A DNA stretch of 42,404 bases from Flavobacterium collinsii (GTDB lineage: Bacteria > Bacteroidota > Bacteroidia > Flavobacteriales > Flavobacteriaceae): contig NZ_CADCST010000079.1 in NCBI RefSeq assembly GCF_902804485.1, positions 1 through 42,404 of the forward strand, read 5' to 3'. Under the pieces are notes generated by a model, which worked only from the letters and a program-made list of their open reading frames with translations, did not search any database and was not told the origin of the DNA. Below, piece by piece: positions 24,749 to 33,748 of the stretch. How positions within the stretch are numbered: position 1 is the first letter of the stretch; each line of letters starts with the position of its first letter. A program made the position numbers and the translations under genes.

Positions 24749-27034
24749 TTATTTTGAAGTTGAATAAGAATATGGATAGGCACTTGCCGAAGTTCCTCTT
24801 TGTAAATTAGGTTTACTGCTCATATCAAAATTGAATTCACCTCCTTTTAATACTTCAAAATGGTTGATGAAGTTTTTGGTATGAGTGGTGTTATTCCATT
24901 TTAATTCCTGAACGTATTTGTTGTCTGCTGAATTGTTTGGCGCATTGATGACCAATTGTTTTCCGTTTTCGAGCTCCAACGTAATTTTCTTGAACAAAGG
25001 CGCTCCAAGCACATACTCATCGGTTCCCGGGCAAACCGGGTAGAATCCCATAGCCGAGAAAATATACCAGGCCGAAGTTTGTCCGTTATCCTCATCTCCG
25101 CAATAACCATCCGGAGTGGGTTTGTACAAACGGTTCATCACTTCTCTTGACCAATATTGTGTTTTCCAAGGCTCTCCTGAATAGTTGTACAAATAAATCA
25201 TGTGTTGTATCGGCTGATTACCATGGGCATATTGTCCCATATTCATAATTTGCATTTCGCGAATTTCATGAATAACGGATCCGTAATAACTATCATCAAA
25301 AACAGGAGGTGTTGTAAAAACAGCGTCTAATTTGGCTGTGAAATTTTTCTGTCCTCCCATTAAATCAATCAAGCCCTGTACATCATGAAATACACTCCAG
25401 CTGTAATGCAAAGCATTACCTTCTGTAAAAGCATCTCCCCATTTTAGCGGATTAAAATTTTTCGGGAAACTTCCATCTTTATTTCTACCACTCATCCATC
25501 CTATTTCAGGATTATAAAGATTCTTATAATTCATCATCCTTTTTTCGAACAAACTGATTTCTTTTTTAGGACGGTTTAGTGCTTTAGCTAATTTCCAAAT
25601 CGCAAAATCATCGTAGGCATATTCTAAGGTTCTTGCTGCATTTTCATTAATTTTCACATCATAAGGAACGTATCCTAAAGTATTGTAATAGGATACTCCT
25701 TTTCGTCCTACTGCTTCTAAAGGTCCTTCGTTATTAGCGCCATGCAATAAGGCTTCATACAATTTATTGATGTCATAATCGCGCAGTCCTTTGATATAAG
25801 CATCTGAAACTACAGAGGCCGAATTGTTTCCCACCATCACGTCTCTGAATCCCGGGCTTGACCATTCCGGTAAAAAGCCACCCTCTTTATAATCGTTGAT
25901 TAATCCTTCCTGCATTTCCTTATTGATCGAAGGATAAACCAAATTTAACAAAGGATACAAGGCACGGAAAGTATCCCAAAAACCTGTTCCTGCATACATA
26001 TAACCCGGCAATACTTTTCCATTATACGGACTGTAATGCACTGTTTCTCCTTTTGCATTTATCTCATACTGCTTTTGCGGAAAACAAACGGTGCGGTACA
26101 GGCAGGAATAGAATGTTTTTAATTGTTCTTCACTTCCACCTTCGGCGGTTAGTTTTCCTAAAACTTTATTCCATTCCTGTTTGGATTGTGCTACGGTTTC
26201 GGTAAACGATGCGTTACCTAATTCGTTCTTTAAATTCAATTCGGCCTGTTCGAAACTAATAAATGAAGAGGAAACTTTTACGTTTACGATTTCTCCTTTT
26301 TTAGTTTTAAATCCAATAATAGCACCTACATGATTGTCTTTTAATTCGAGTTTGTCTTTTTCCAAAACTTTATCATGCCAGGCAGCAGTAGTGGCAAAAG
26401 GCTTATCGAATTGCAGTACAAAATAGTTTTTGAAATTCTCCGGAACTCCACCACTATTGCGAGTTGTATACCCAATGATTTTATTCTCAGACGGAATTAT
26501 TTTGATGTAAGATCCTTTGTCAAAAGCATCGATCACAATAGAAGACTGCTCATTTTCCGGAAAGGTGATCTGGAAATGTGCCGCTCTTTCGGTAGTCGTA
26601 ATTTCTGTAGTTACATCATAATCGGCTAGGTAAACGTTATAATAATAGGGCTTTGAAACCTCCGCTTTGTGGCTGAACCAGCTTGCTCTTTCGTCTTCGG
26701 TAAAAGCCAATTTACCAGTTACCGGCATGATCGAAAACTGTCCGTAATCGTTCATCCAGGGTGAGGGTTGATGTGTTTGTTTGAATCCTCTAATCTTCTC
26801 GGCAGTATAAATATAAGCCCAACCGTCACCCATTTTTCCGGTTTGCGGTGTCCAGAAATTCATTCCCCAGGGTCTGCAAATCGCCGGATAGGTGTTCCCG
26901 TTTGAAAGGCTATGTAAGGACTGCGTCCCCATTAAAGGATTTACATACTCGACAGCATCTACTGCTTTGATCTGTGCATTGACAAAACCGAAGCATTGCA
27001 ATAGTCCTAAAAAAAGTAAACTCTTTATTTTCAT
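24749..27034 (-). CDS. GH92 alpha-mannosidase-family enzyme with Gln at the presumed acid position
   Basis: The 761-residue protein has a Sec signal peptide (MKIKSLLFLGLLQCFGFVNAQ). The GH92 beta-sandwich plus (alpha/alpha)6 layout is seen from EYVNPLMGTQS and the FKQTHQPSPWMNDYGQFSIMP stretch to the C-terminal half with GTGFWDTFRALYPL, GDAFTEGNALHYSW, YAHGNQPIQHMIYLYNY and CGDEDNGQTSAWYIFSAMGFYP. GH92 enzymes are Ca-dependent inverting exo-mannosidases. In the sister gene the matching motif is GNEPNHH; here Glu is replaced by Gln607. As I recall, Gln at this position marks members acting on substrates with a good leaving group such as mannose-1-phosphodiester. The linkage specificity therefore may differ from the neighbour. 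Confidence 0.94.
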   Translation of the reverse strand: MKIKSLLFLGLLQCFGFVNAQIKAVDAVEYVNPLMGTQSLHSLSNGNTYPAICRPWGMNFWTPQTGKMGDGWAYIYTAEKIRGFKQTHQPSPWMNDYGQFSIMPVTGKLAFTEDERASWFSHKAEVSKPYYYNVYLADYDVTTEITTTERAAHFQITFPENEQSSIVIDAFDKGSYIKIIPSENKIIGYTTRNSGGVPENFKNYFVLQFDKPFATTAAWHDKVLEKDKLELKDNHVGAIIGFKTKKGEIVNVKVSSSFISFEQAELNLKNELGNASFTETVAQSKQEWNKVLGKLTAEGGSEEQLKTFYSCLYRTVCFPQKQYEINAKGETVHYSPYNGKVLPGYMYAGTGFWDTFRALYPLLNLVYPSINKEMQEGLINDYKEGGFLPEWSSPGFRDVMVGNNSASVVSDAYIKGLRDYDINKLYEALLHGANNEGPLEAVGRKGVSYYNTLGYVPYDVKINENAARTLEYAYDDFAIWKLAKALNRPKKEISLFEKRMMNYKNLYNPEIGWMSGRNKDGSFPKNFNPLKWGDAFTEGNALHYSWSVFHDVQGLIDLMGGQKNFTAKLDAVFTTPPVFDDSYYGSVIHEIREMQIMNMGQYAHGNQPIQHMIYLYNYSGEPWKTQYWSREVMNRLYKPTPDGYCGDEDNGQTSAWYIFSAMGFYPVCPGTDEYVLGAPLFKKITLELENGKQLVINAPNNSADNKYVQELKWNNTTHTKNFINHFEVLKGGEFNFDMSSKPNLQRGTSASAYPYSYSTSK

Positions 27035-27049
27035 GTTTTTATTTTTTTG

Positions 27050-27255
27050 CTTTAGGCTTTAAGCTATAAGCTATAAGCTAAAAACGGTAACTGATCTCTT
27101 CTAAAAATCTAAAATCTCTTTATTTTCAAATAATGTGTATTGTAAAATGTAAAATGTGAGGTGTGCATTGTGATCAATTTTTTCTCACGCTACATTTCTT
27201 AAATCTATACTCTTTATTCTTTGTTCTTTATTCTTTGTTCTTTATTCTAAAATCT
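27050..27255. repeat. Short tandem repeats between the two GH92 genes
   Basis: Contains AAGCTAT-type units (27059-27080), a TGTAAAATG doublet (27139-27158) and CTTTATTCTTTGTT units repeated about 2.5 times (27214-27249). Low-complexity slippage products with no visible coding role. Confidence 0.6.
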
Positions 27256-27261
27256 ACAATT

Positions 27262-29538
27262 CTAAAGCGGTCTGTCTTCTTTTTTTACTCCAAAAGTAAT
27301 CGACGGTTTACTTCCCATATACAATTTCAATTCTCCTCCTTTTACAATCATATCATGTGTGATATATGATTTTGTGTAAGGTTTCCCGTTGTACTCTGCT
27401 TTTTGGATATAAATATTTGTTTTGCTATTATCGATTGCTTTCAGGGTAAACGAAATACTTTCTTTATGATGTATCGTTGCTGTATTCACTAACGGACTTC
27501 CCAATACATAAATTCCGTTGGCCGGATTAACCGAATAGAATCCCATGGAGGATAAAACGTACCAGGCCGACATTTGTCCTAAATCTTCATTTCCGCATAG
27601 TCCATCCGGTTTCGTCGAATAGAATTTCTCATCGATTTCACGGATTAGTTTTGCCGTTTTCCAGGGTTGACCTGCGTAGGCATATAAATACGGAATATGG
27701 TGATTCGGTTCGTTTCCTTGTGCGTACTGACCAATTAAACCGCTAATATCCGGAGAGATTTCCTCGCCTTCTACTTTGTCTGTGATTAAGAAAAGAGAAT
27801 CTAATTTGGCCAAAAATTTGTCTTCACTTCCAAACAAATCAATCAAACCATAAGGATCCTGTGGCACTAACCAGGTGTACTGCCAGGCATTTCCTTCTAC
27901 ATAATCATCTTTACGATGTGCTGATGAAAGCGGATTGAATGGTGTTCTCCAATTTCCATTGGTTAATTTCCCTCTCATGAACGTAGTTTCTTTGTCGAAA
28001 TAGAGTTTGTATAAATTGGCTCTTTTAGAGAAATAATTATAATCTTCGGTTTTGTTCAGATCTTTTGCCATTAAGGCTACGCAGTAATCATCGATAGCAT
28101 ATTCTAAAGCATTTCCAACAGATTCCACCATTTTATCGGCAGGAATATATTCCAGTTTTTGTACGTAATCCATTCCGTCGCGGGTTTGCATCGCTGTTTT
28201 TTTGATGGCTTCATAGGCCAATGCAACATCATATCCTCTGTATCCTTTCATGTAAGCATCAACGATAACCGCTATGGAGTGATTTCCATTCATGGTATTG
28301 GTTTCATTCCCCATTAAATGCCAAACCGGTAATCTTCCCTGCTGCTCATAAATGGCCAGGAACGACTTCACAATATCATTGATTTTGTCGGGCTGTGTAA
28401 GGGTGTACAACGGATGCAGTCCGCGATACGTATCCCAAAGTGAGAAGGTGGTATAGTTGGTAAAATTTGCTTTTTCGTACACTTTTTTATCGGTCCCTCT
28501 GTAATCGCCGGTGACATCATTAAAGATGGAAGGCGCAAACATGGTGTGATACATTGCCGTGTAAAAAACTTTCATCGTTTTATCGTCGGCTTTGATCTGA
28601 ATTTTGTTCAGTTCTTTGTTCCATTTTGAAGTTGCTTCTTTGGCTACAGCCTCAAAATTCCAACCCGGAATCTCAGCTTTAATATTTGCCGAAGCATTCT
28701 CATAACTTACCGGAGATATTCCGACTTTTACTAAAATCTGTTTGTTTTTTAATGTTTTAAAATCCAAAACAGCTTTCATTTTTAGTGCTTCTCCTTCGTT
28801 TCCTGCAACCGCAGTGGTGCTGTCATACAATGCCATATTAGATATTGGCTCGGAAAATTCCATTGTGAAAAAAACACGCTGATCGGCAGCCCAGCCAGCA
28901 GAATAACGATAACCCACAAGCGTGGTTTCATTGATTTTTTTGATAAACGTTTTAACCGGTTTGTCCCAGCCAATTCCGTCTGCAAGATCCAGTAAAACAT
29001 GATTATCAGTAGTGGAATTAAAAGTATACTTATGAAAACCAACTCTTTCGGTGGCTGTCAGCTCTGCTTTAATTTTATATTTGTCTAAGATAACGCTGTA
29101 ATATCCGGCCTTGCTTACTTCATTTTTATGAGAGAAATAAGAACCATAACCCGTAGTCATATCTTCTTTTATTCCTTTGGTAAGCGGCACTTTTCCGGAT
29201 ACCGGCAACAAAAGAATATCATTTAAATCTCCAATTCCCGTTCCGCTCAAATGGGTATGTGTGAAACCCAAAATGGTGTTGCTGGCATAGTTGTATCCGC
29301 TGCACCAATCCCAGCCTTCAAAAACATTTACAGGCCCCAGTTGTACTGCTCCAAAAGGAACATTGGCTCCCACAAATACGTGTCCATGACCCGCAGAACC
29401 TATAAACGGATTTACATATTGAGTATAATCTAAATTGGTTTGTTTTGCCTTCTTTTGCTGTGAAACAACCGGATTGGCAAAAAATAGATTTAAAGCTAAA
29501 ATGCCGCTAAAAGCTATTTTGTTATATTTTGTAAACAT
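27262..29538 (-). CDS. GH92 alpha-mannosidase
   Basis: The 758-residue protein has a signal peptide ending near NPVVSQ. GH92 marks are YTQYVNPFIGSAGHGHVFVG, FTHTHLSGTGIGDLNDILLLPV, FSLWDTYRGLHPLYT, DDYVEGNAWQYTWLVPQD, YAQGNEPNHHIPYLYAYAGQPWKT and CGNEDLGQMSAWYVLSSMGFYSVNP. Glu610 in GNEPNHH is at the position of the general acid of characterised alpha-1,2-mannosidases. The THLSGTG and GNEPNHH motifs suggest a typical alpha-1,2/1,3-acting member that trims high-mannose arms. Periplasmic or surface. The gene is 250 bp downstream of GH2 on the same strand. Confidence 0.96.
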   Translation of the reverse strand: MFTKYNKIAFSGILALNLFFANPVVSQQKKAKQTNLDYTQYVNPFIGSAGHGHVFVGANVPFGAVQLGPVNVFEGWDWCSGYNYASNTILGFTHTHLSGTGIGDLNDILLLPVSGKVPLTKGIKEDMTTGYGSYFSHKNEVSKAGYYSVILDKYKIKAELTATERVGFHKYTFNSTTDNHVLLDLADGIGWDKPVKTFIKKINETTLVGYRYSAGWAADQRVFFTMEFSEPISNMALYDSTTAVAGNEGEALKMKAVLDFKTLKNKQILVKVGISPVSYENASANIKAEIPGWNFEAVAKEATSKWNKELNKIQIKADDKTMKVFYTAMYHTMFAPSIFNDVTGDYRGTDKKVYEKANFTNYTTFSLWDTYRGLHPLYTLTQPDKINDIVKSFLAIYEQQGRLPVWHLMGNETNTMNGNHSIAVIVDAYMKGYRGYDVALAYEAIKKTAMQTRDGMDYVQKLEYIPADKMVESVGNALEYAIDDYCVALMAKDLNKTEDYNYFSKRANLYKLYFDKETTFMRGKLTNGNWRTPFNPLSSAHRKDDYVEGNAWQYTWLVPQDPYGLIDLFGSEDKFLAKLDSLFLITDKVEGEEISPDISGLIGQYAQGNEPNHHIPYLYAYAGQPWKTAKLIREIDEKFYSTKPDGLCGNEDLGQMSAWYVLSSMGFYSVNPANGIYVLGSPLVNTATIHHKESISFTLKAIDNSKTNIYIQKAEYNGKPYTKSYITHDMIVKGGELKLYMGSKPSITFGVKKEDRPL

Positions 29539-29619
29539 ATTATTTTTTTATTGACTTGTGTTGATTGGTCACGGATGACACTGATTTACACAGCTGTTTT
29601 TTAAAATTTAACCTAAAAA

Positions 29620-29796
29620 TTTAACCGCAAAGCGCGCAACGATTTACGCAAAGTCCGCCAAGCAAACGCACTCCACCTCTGTTAAAAACCTTTGTCGCTT
29701 TGAACCTTTGCAACTTTGTAACTAAAAAATCTCAGAACCTCAGCATCTCAGAACCTTAGTACCTAGAAGGCTTAGTACCTAGAAGACTTAGTACCT
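29620..29796. repeat. Low-complexity repeats, including 16-bp tandem units over the GH2 stop codon
   Basis: AGTACCTAGAAGGCTT (29758-29773) and AGTACCTAGAAGACTT (29774-29789) are tandem, with a third partial unit at 29790. The GH2 stop codon (29788-29790) is inside the array. Neighbouring CTCAGAACCT and CTTTG..AACCTTTGCAACTTTG strings are similar low-complexity repeats. Confidence 0.7.
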
Positions 29797-31776
29797 TTTA
29801 AGAACATCATATAGAGAATAAACTCTAATAATCGGCTTTGCTATCGCACCTTCAAACGTGATGGTTTTCTCTTCTCCTTCTTTCAAATCGAAATAGTTGT
29901 CGCTCCACTTTCCGGTATATCCTTTTATCGAAACGTTGACGTATTTGGCAAATTTCGAAGCTTTTAGAATCACCTTATTTCCTTTTACCTGCCAGGTGAT
30001 TTTTGGGTCTTCCAATTTTAGATTGATCGGACGGGTTAAATCAATTTCCGGCGTTTTATCATCACGGTAGGCTTCTTTCATGGCGTACCATGCTGCTTTC
30101 GGCTGTCGGTCGTAATAATCGGTAACGCTCCAGCTTGCTACCGGCCAGCAATCGTTAAGCTGCCAAACCAATGTTCCCATATTGTAAGGTGCTTTCGAAC
30201 GATGGATACCGATAATGTTTTTAAGGGAATAATATTGTAAACACTGTGTGAGATACGTATAATCCTCGACATTCATTTTCTTTATTTTGGTAGAATCTAT
30301 GAAATATCGGTTCAGATACGAATCTAATTTCATGAATCCTTTTCCGGCTTTTTGATGTGCCTGTAAGATATCGGAATATAAATATCTATCTTCAGCTTTT
30401 GTAAATCTTTCGATCGACGAATAATTGGGCATCGCCTGCATTCCGTATTCGCTCACAAAACGTCCTGTTTTATTTTGTACGGCTTCAACATCTTCCAATC
30501 CCCACCAGGTTCCCCAATAATGGCTGTCACCTTCGGTTAAACTTTTTGCTTTCGACCAGTGGAATGATGGTGAAGAACTAATATATGGTCGTTTATCATC
30601 TACTTCTTTTACCCATTTTGGGATGCTGTCCTGAAACAAACGAACGTAATCTTTCCATAAACGAATAGAGTCCTGCTTAGGCATTTTCATGCTTTTTTGC
30701 CATCCCCAATCTTTAAAGGCTTCGTCGATTTCATTATTTCCACACCACAAAACAATACTCTTATGATGGCGTAAACGTTTTACCTGATACTGAACTTCTT
30801 TTTTTACATTGGCAAAAAAAGCATCATCTCCCGGCACCATTGTTCCGGCAAACATAAAATCCTGCCAAACGTAGATACCATTTTTATCACATAAATCGTA
30901 GAAATAATCGTCTTCATAAATACCACCTCCCCATACGCGAAGCATATTCATATTGGCATCTTTGGCCATACCGATTACTTTTTCATATTCTTTTTTGGTC
31001 ACTCTGGAAAGAAATGCATCTGACGGAATGTAATTGGCCCCTTTCATATAGACCGGTTTTCCATCTATTTTAAAATAAAAGGTTTTACCTACCTTATCCG
31101 GTTCCTGAACCAACTCGATTTTACGATCTAACACATACGGTTTCTCAGCTTCTTTTTTATCATAAGCTTCTAAACGAGGGGTTTTCCAGATTCCGCAAGT
31201 GGTGAATTTTGGTCCCCAGTCCCATCCAAAATGATATTGCGCTTTACGCACATACGCACGCGGATTGTCCGGAATTACAAACGGTAAATCTTTCTTAGCC
31301 AAGGAATCGACTACATTTTGTGCCGATTTGAAGACAATAACCAAATCGTTGTTTCCTGATTTTAATATCTTTTTTACATCAACACGCCATTGCAGGAACA
31401 TATTATCGGCTTTTAAAACCAGCTGATTGTTCAGATAAACGGTGGCGTAAGTATCCAATCCGTCAAAAACGAGGTCGGTGTTTTTCTTTTTTAAAGTTTC
31501 CGCGCTTACTTTGAAAGTGGTTTTATATTCCCAGTCTTTCTTTTCAATCCAGGTCAGTTTTTTTTCATTATCCCGGTAAAATGGATCCGGTATGGTTTTA
31601 TTGTTCAGTAAATCGGTATGTATTTCTCCTGGAACTGTTGCAGGGTACCATTGGGTAGTTTTAGTCTCCCGATACCGCCAGCCGGTTTTCAAATCTTTGT
31701 TTTGGGCATTTGCCGCCAATGAAAAATTGGCGAGACAAACGCCGACAAACCAATAAAATCTTTTTGTATACTCCAT
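29788..31776 (-). CDS. GH2 beta-mannosidase, apparently lacking the middle Ig-like domain
   Basis: The signal peptide is MEYTKRFYWFVGVCLANFSLAANAQ. The N-terminal jelly-roll (GWRYRET...GLDTYATVYLNNQ...KAQYHFGWDWGPKFTTCGIWKTPRLEAYD, to about residue 206) and the TIM barrel (from about 230: FYFKIDGKPVYMKGANYIPSDAF) are typical of GH2 beta-mannosidases. The acid/base is in LWCGNNEIDEAF and the nucleophile in FVSEYGMQAMP. At 662 residues it is far shorter than the usual 820-870. The shortfall is local: only about 16 residues (KKEAEKPYVLDRKIEL) join the sugar-binding domain to the barrel, where an Ig-like sandwich normally lies. The frame is intact. It should cleave core Man-beta-1,4-GlcNAc if still active. 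Confidence 0.92.
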   Translation of the reverse strand: MEYTKRFYWFVGVCLANFSLAANAQNKDLKTGWRYRETKTTQWYPATVPGEIHTDLLNNKTIPDPFYRDNEKKLTWIEKKDWEYKTTFKVSAETLKKKNTDLVFDGLDTYATVYLNNQLVLKADNMFLQWRVDVKKILKSGNNDLVIVFKSAQNVVDSLAKKDLPFVIPDNPRAYVRKAQYHFGWDWGPKFTTCGIWKTPRLEAYDKKEAEKPYVLDRKIELVQEPDKVGKTFYFKIDGKPVYMKGANYIPSDAFLSRVTKKEYEKVIGMAKDANMNMLRVWGGGIYEDDYFYDLCDKNGIYVWQDFMFAGTMVPGDDAFFANVKKEVQYQVKRLRHHKSIVLWCGNNEIDEAFKDWGWQKSMKMPKQDSIRLWKDYVRLFQDSIPKWVKEVDDKRPYISSSPSFHWSKAKSLTEGDSHYWGTWWGLEDVEAVQNKTGRFVSEYGMQAMPNYSSIERFTKAEDRYLYSDILQAHQKAGKGFMKLDSYLNRYFIDSTKIKKMNVEDYTYLTQCLQYYSLKNIIGIHRSKAPYNMGTLVWQLNDCWPVASWSVTDYYDRQPKAAWYAMKEAYRDDKTPEIDLTRPINLKLEDPKITWQVKGNKVILKASKFAKYVNVSIKGYTGKWSDNYFDLKEGEEKTITFEGAIAKPIIRVYSLYDVLKRY

Positions 31777-32141
31777 TTTCGCTGAATAATAAATTATTGT
31801 ATTTTTTTAATGCTGTCGCCGGCAGTTGGAGAAGGATAATTATTTTTTAATTATTTCCTTCTCGCTTAAGGGTTTAATACGGAATAAAAGTAACTAACAA
31901 AATACTCTGAAATCATTTCCTTTTTTTACGGCTGCCAAGCTTTAATTCATTTTAGATCGTTGATTTTAAACTCTCGATTTCTGATTTTCGATTTCCTAAA
32001 AGTCTGTCCTAATTGTGATGTTCTTTGGATGATAATTCCATCTTTTTCAGCAGAAGCTAATTTCTTTTGCGAAAAAAAGGGATTAAGATTTATGGAACTT
32101 TTTCGGATACAACTCCTCTAATTTAGTGAAAATCAAACAGA
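31777..32141. other. Upstream region of the GH2-led gene group
   Basis: This gap probably contains the promoter for the glycosidase genes, since a terminator ends the SusD transcript at 32142. I found no TAnnTTTG element and no copy of the LacI operator. A strong hairpin (GAGAAGG...CCTTCTC, 31829-31863, two-base bulge, AT-rich inner stem) is present. Confidence 0.45.
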
Positions 32142-32186
32142 AAATTAAAAAATAAGCCGGGAGGTACAGGTATCCCTACCCGGCTT
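32142..32186 (-). terminator. Terminator of the SusCD unit
   Basis: AAGCCGGG (32154-32161) and CCCGGCTT (32179-32186) form an 8-bp stem; on the minus strand the hairpin is followed by ATTTTTTAATTTT. It lies 30 bases past the SusD stop codon, a usual place for attenuated readthrough between SusCD and downstream enzymes. Confidence 0.85.
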
Positions 32187-32215
32187 AACTCAACTAACTC
32201 ACCTAACGCATAAAA

Positions 32216-33733
32216 CTATTGCTTGTCCCACCAGATTCTGGTTGTCATTAAATCCAACCCCTGGCGAGCAATTGCTTCTTTATAATTAGCGGAATTGGTA
32301 ATCAATTCTGACTGATCGTAGATTAATCTTCTTGGTATAGTTCCTTTTGTTTCTCCTGTTGGATCATTTACCGGAACTAAAACCGGATATCCTGTTCTTC
32401 TGTATTCTGAAAATGCTTCAAAACCATTGAATAGTAATACAATCCATTTTTGAGTGATAATCTGTTCGATTTTCTGAGCTTCGGTTCCTGCCGCTTTAAA
32501 CGGATTTGCAGTAATATAAGCGGTATATTCTGCAGACGTAACTGCCGGTACTTTGTCGCCAAAAATAGTAAGCACTTCCATAGCTGCTTTTACACCGTCT
32601 TCATAAAACTTTTGTGCATTTCCTCCAACACTCCATCCTTTTACTGCTGCTTCTGCCAATATAAACTGAACCTCAGCGTAGGACATAATTAAAGTAGGAG
32701 CATCTAAGCGTAATACTGTAGAAGTGTTAGGATCTGAGAACTTCTTTTTGTCTCCACCCGGAAATTCTTTAGCATCATTAGCAAGACCTTGCTGACTTGC
32801 CGGATTGTTGTTTCCTGAAGCTTCCAGTTTAGCATAAATTCTTAAACGCGGATCGTTATTGTTTTTCAACGCATCGATATATGTTTTACTGAATTTAATA
32901 TTCGCCTCTCCTTTGTTCAGATCATTTTGAACCCATGAAGAGGTAATTGGATTGGTTTTAACCCCAACCGGACCTGAATCATGTTTTAAAACAAGACTAT
33001 CATCATTTGAAGTAAAAACTCCTTTCGATACTGCTTTCTCTACGTATTGTTTTGCTTTGGCAGGATTTACTTTTGATAAACGCATCGCTACTCTCAACAT
33101 TAAAGAGTTGGCCAGTTTTTTCCATTTGGCTACATTACTTTGGTAGTACAAATCGGCATTCCCTACGAATGGTTTATTAGCGTCTAAAGCATCACCTGCC
33201 TCGTCTAATTCTTTTAAAAGATCATTGTAGATAGCTTCCTGCGTGTCATATTTCGGAGCAAAAACGTTTCCATTGTATCCTTTACCTGCATCAAAATAAG
33301 GAACTTCACCGTAAGTATCTGTCAATTTTTGAAACATAAACACTTTCATGATTCTACAAGCCTGAATCATATTTGAGTTTTCCGGTGCGTCTTTTGCAAC
33401 CGACATCAATTGAAAAATCTGATTCAATCCTTTACCGTACGACTCTCCAAAAAGTGCCGCAGAGTATTCCGGAGAATAACTATATTTTGAACCTGGTCCT
33501 CCTAATGAAGAAAATTGCTGAACGATTTGTGCCGCATACAGATTATTTCCTCTGGTATTTGAAAAATCCTGTCCGTCAACGTAGATCTCGGCAAGTGTAA
33601 ACATTGATTTTACAGCCGGATCAAGCAAAGCATTTGGATTCTTGTTTAACTCTTCGAATCCTTTATCGCATGAAGCCAATGTCATTGCCCCCACAATTGC
33701 GATACAAAATATTTTTATATATTTATTTTTCAT
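32216..33733 (-). CDS. SusD/RagB-type (SusD_2-like) glycan-binding lipoprotein
   Basis: The 505-residue surface lipoprotein has the signal MKNKYIKIFCIAIVGAMTLASC (Cys22). CDKGFEELNKNPNALLDP at the mature N-terminus, YFDAGKGYNG, the YNDLLKELDEAGDAL helix, WKKLANSLMLRVAMRLSK and the late WIVLLFNGFEAFSEYRRTGYP are characteristic of the SusD/RagB family, closest in pattern to the SusD_2 group. It binds glycan as the lid of the SusC channel. Its start is 15 bases past the SusC stop, so they form one unit. Confidence 0.97.
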   Translation of the reverse strand: MKNKYIKIFCIAIVGAMTLASCDKGFEELNKNPNALLDPAVKSMFTLAEIYVDGQDFSNTRGNNLYAAQIVQQFSSLGGPGSKYSYSPEYSAALFGESYGKGLNQIFQLMSVAKDAPENSNMIQACRIMKVFMFQKLTDTYGEVPYFDAGKGYNGNVFAPKYDTQEAIYNDLLKELDEAGDALDANKPFVGNADLYYQSNVAKWKKLANSLMLRVAMRLSKVNPAKAKQYVEKAVSKGVFTSNDDSLVLKHDSGPVGVKTNPITSSWVQNDLNKGEANIKFSKTYIDALKNNNDPRLRIYAKLEASGNNNPASQQGLANDAKEFPGGDKKKFSDPNTSTVLRLDAPTLIMSYAEVQFILAEAAVKGWSVGGNAQKFYEDGVKAAMEVLTIFGDKVPAVTSAEYTAYITANPFKAAGTEAQKIEQIITQKWIVLLFNGFEAFSEYRRTGYPVLVPVNDPTGETKGTIPRRLIYDQSELITNSANYKEAIARQGLDLMTTRIWWDKQ

Positions 33734-33748
33734 CTTTCGGTTTGATTA

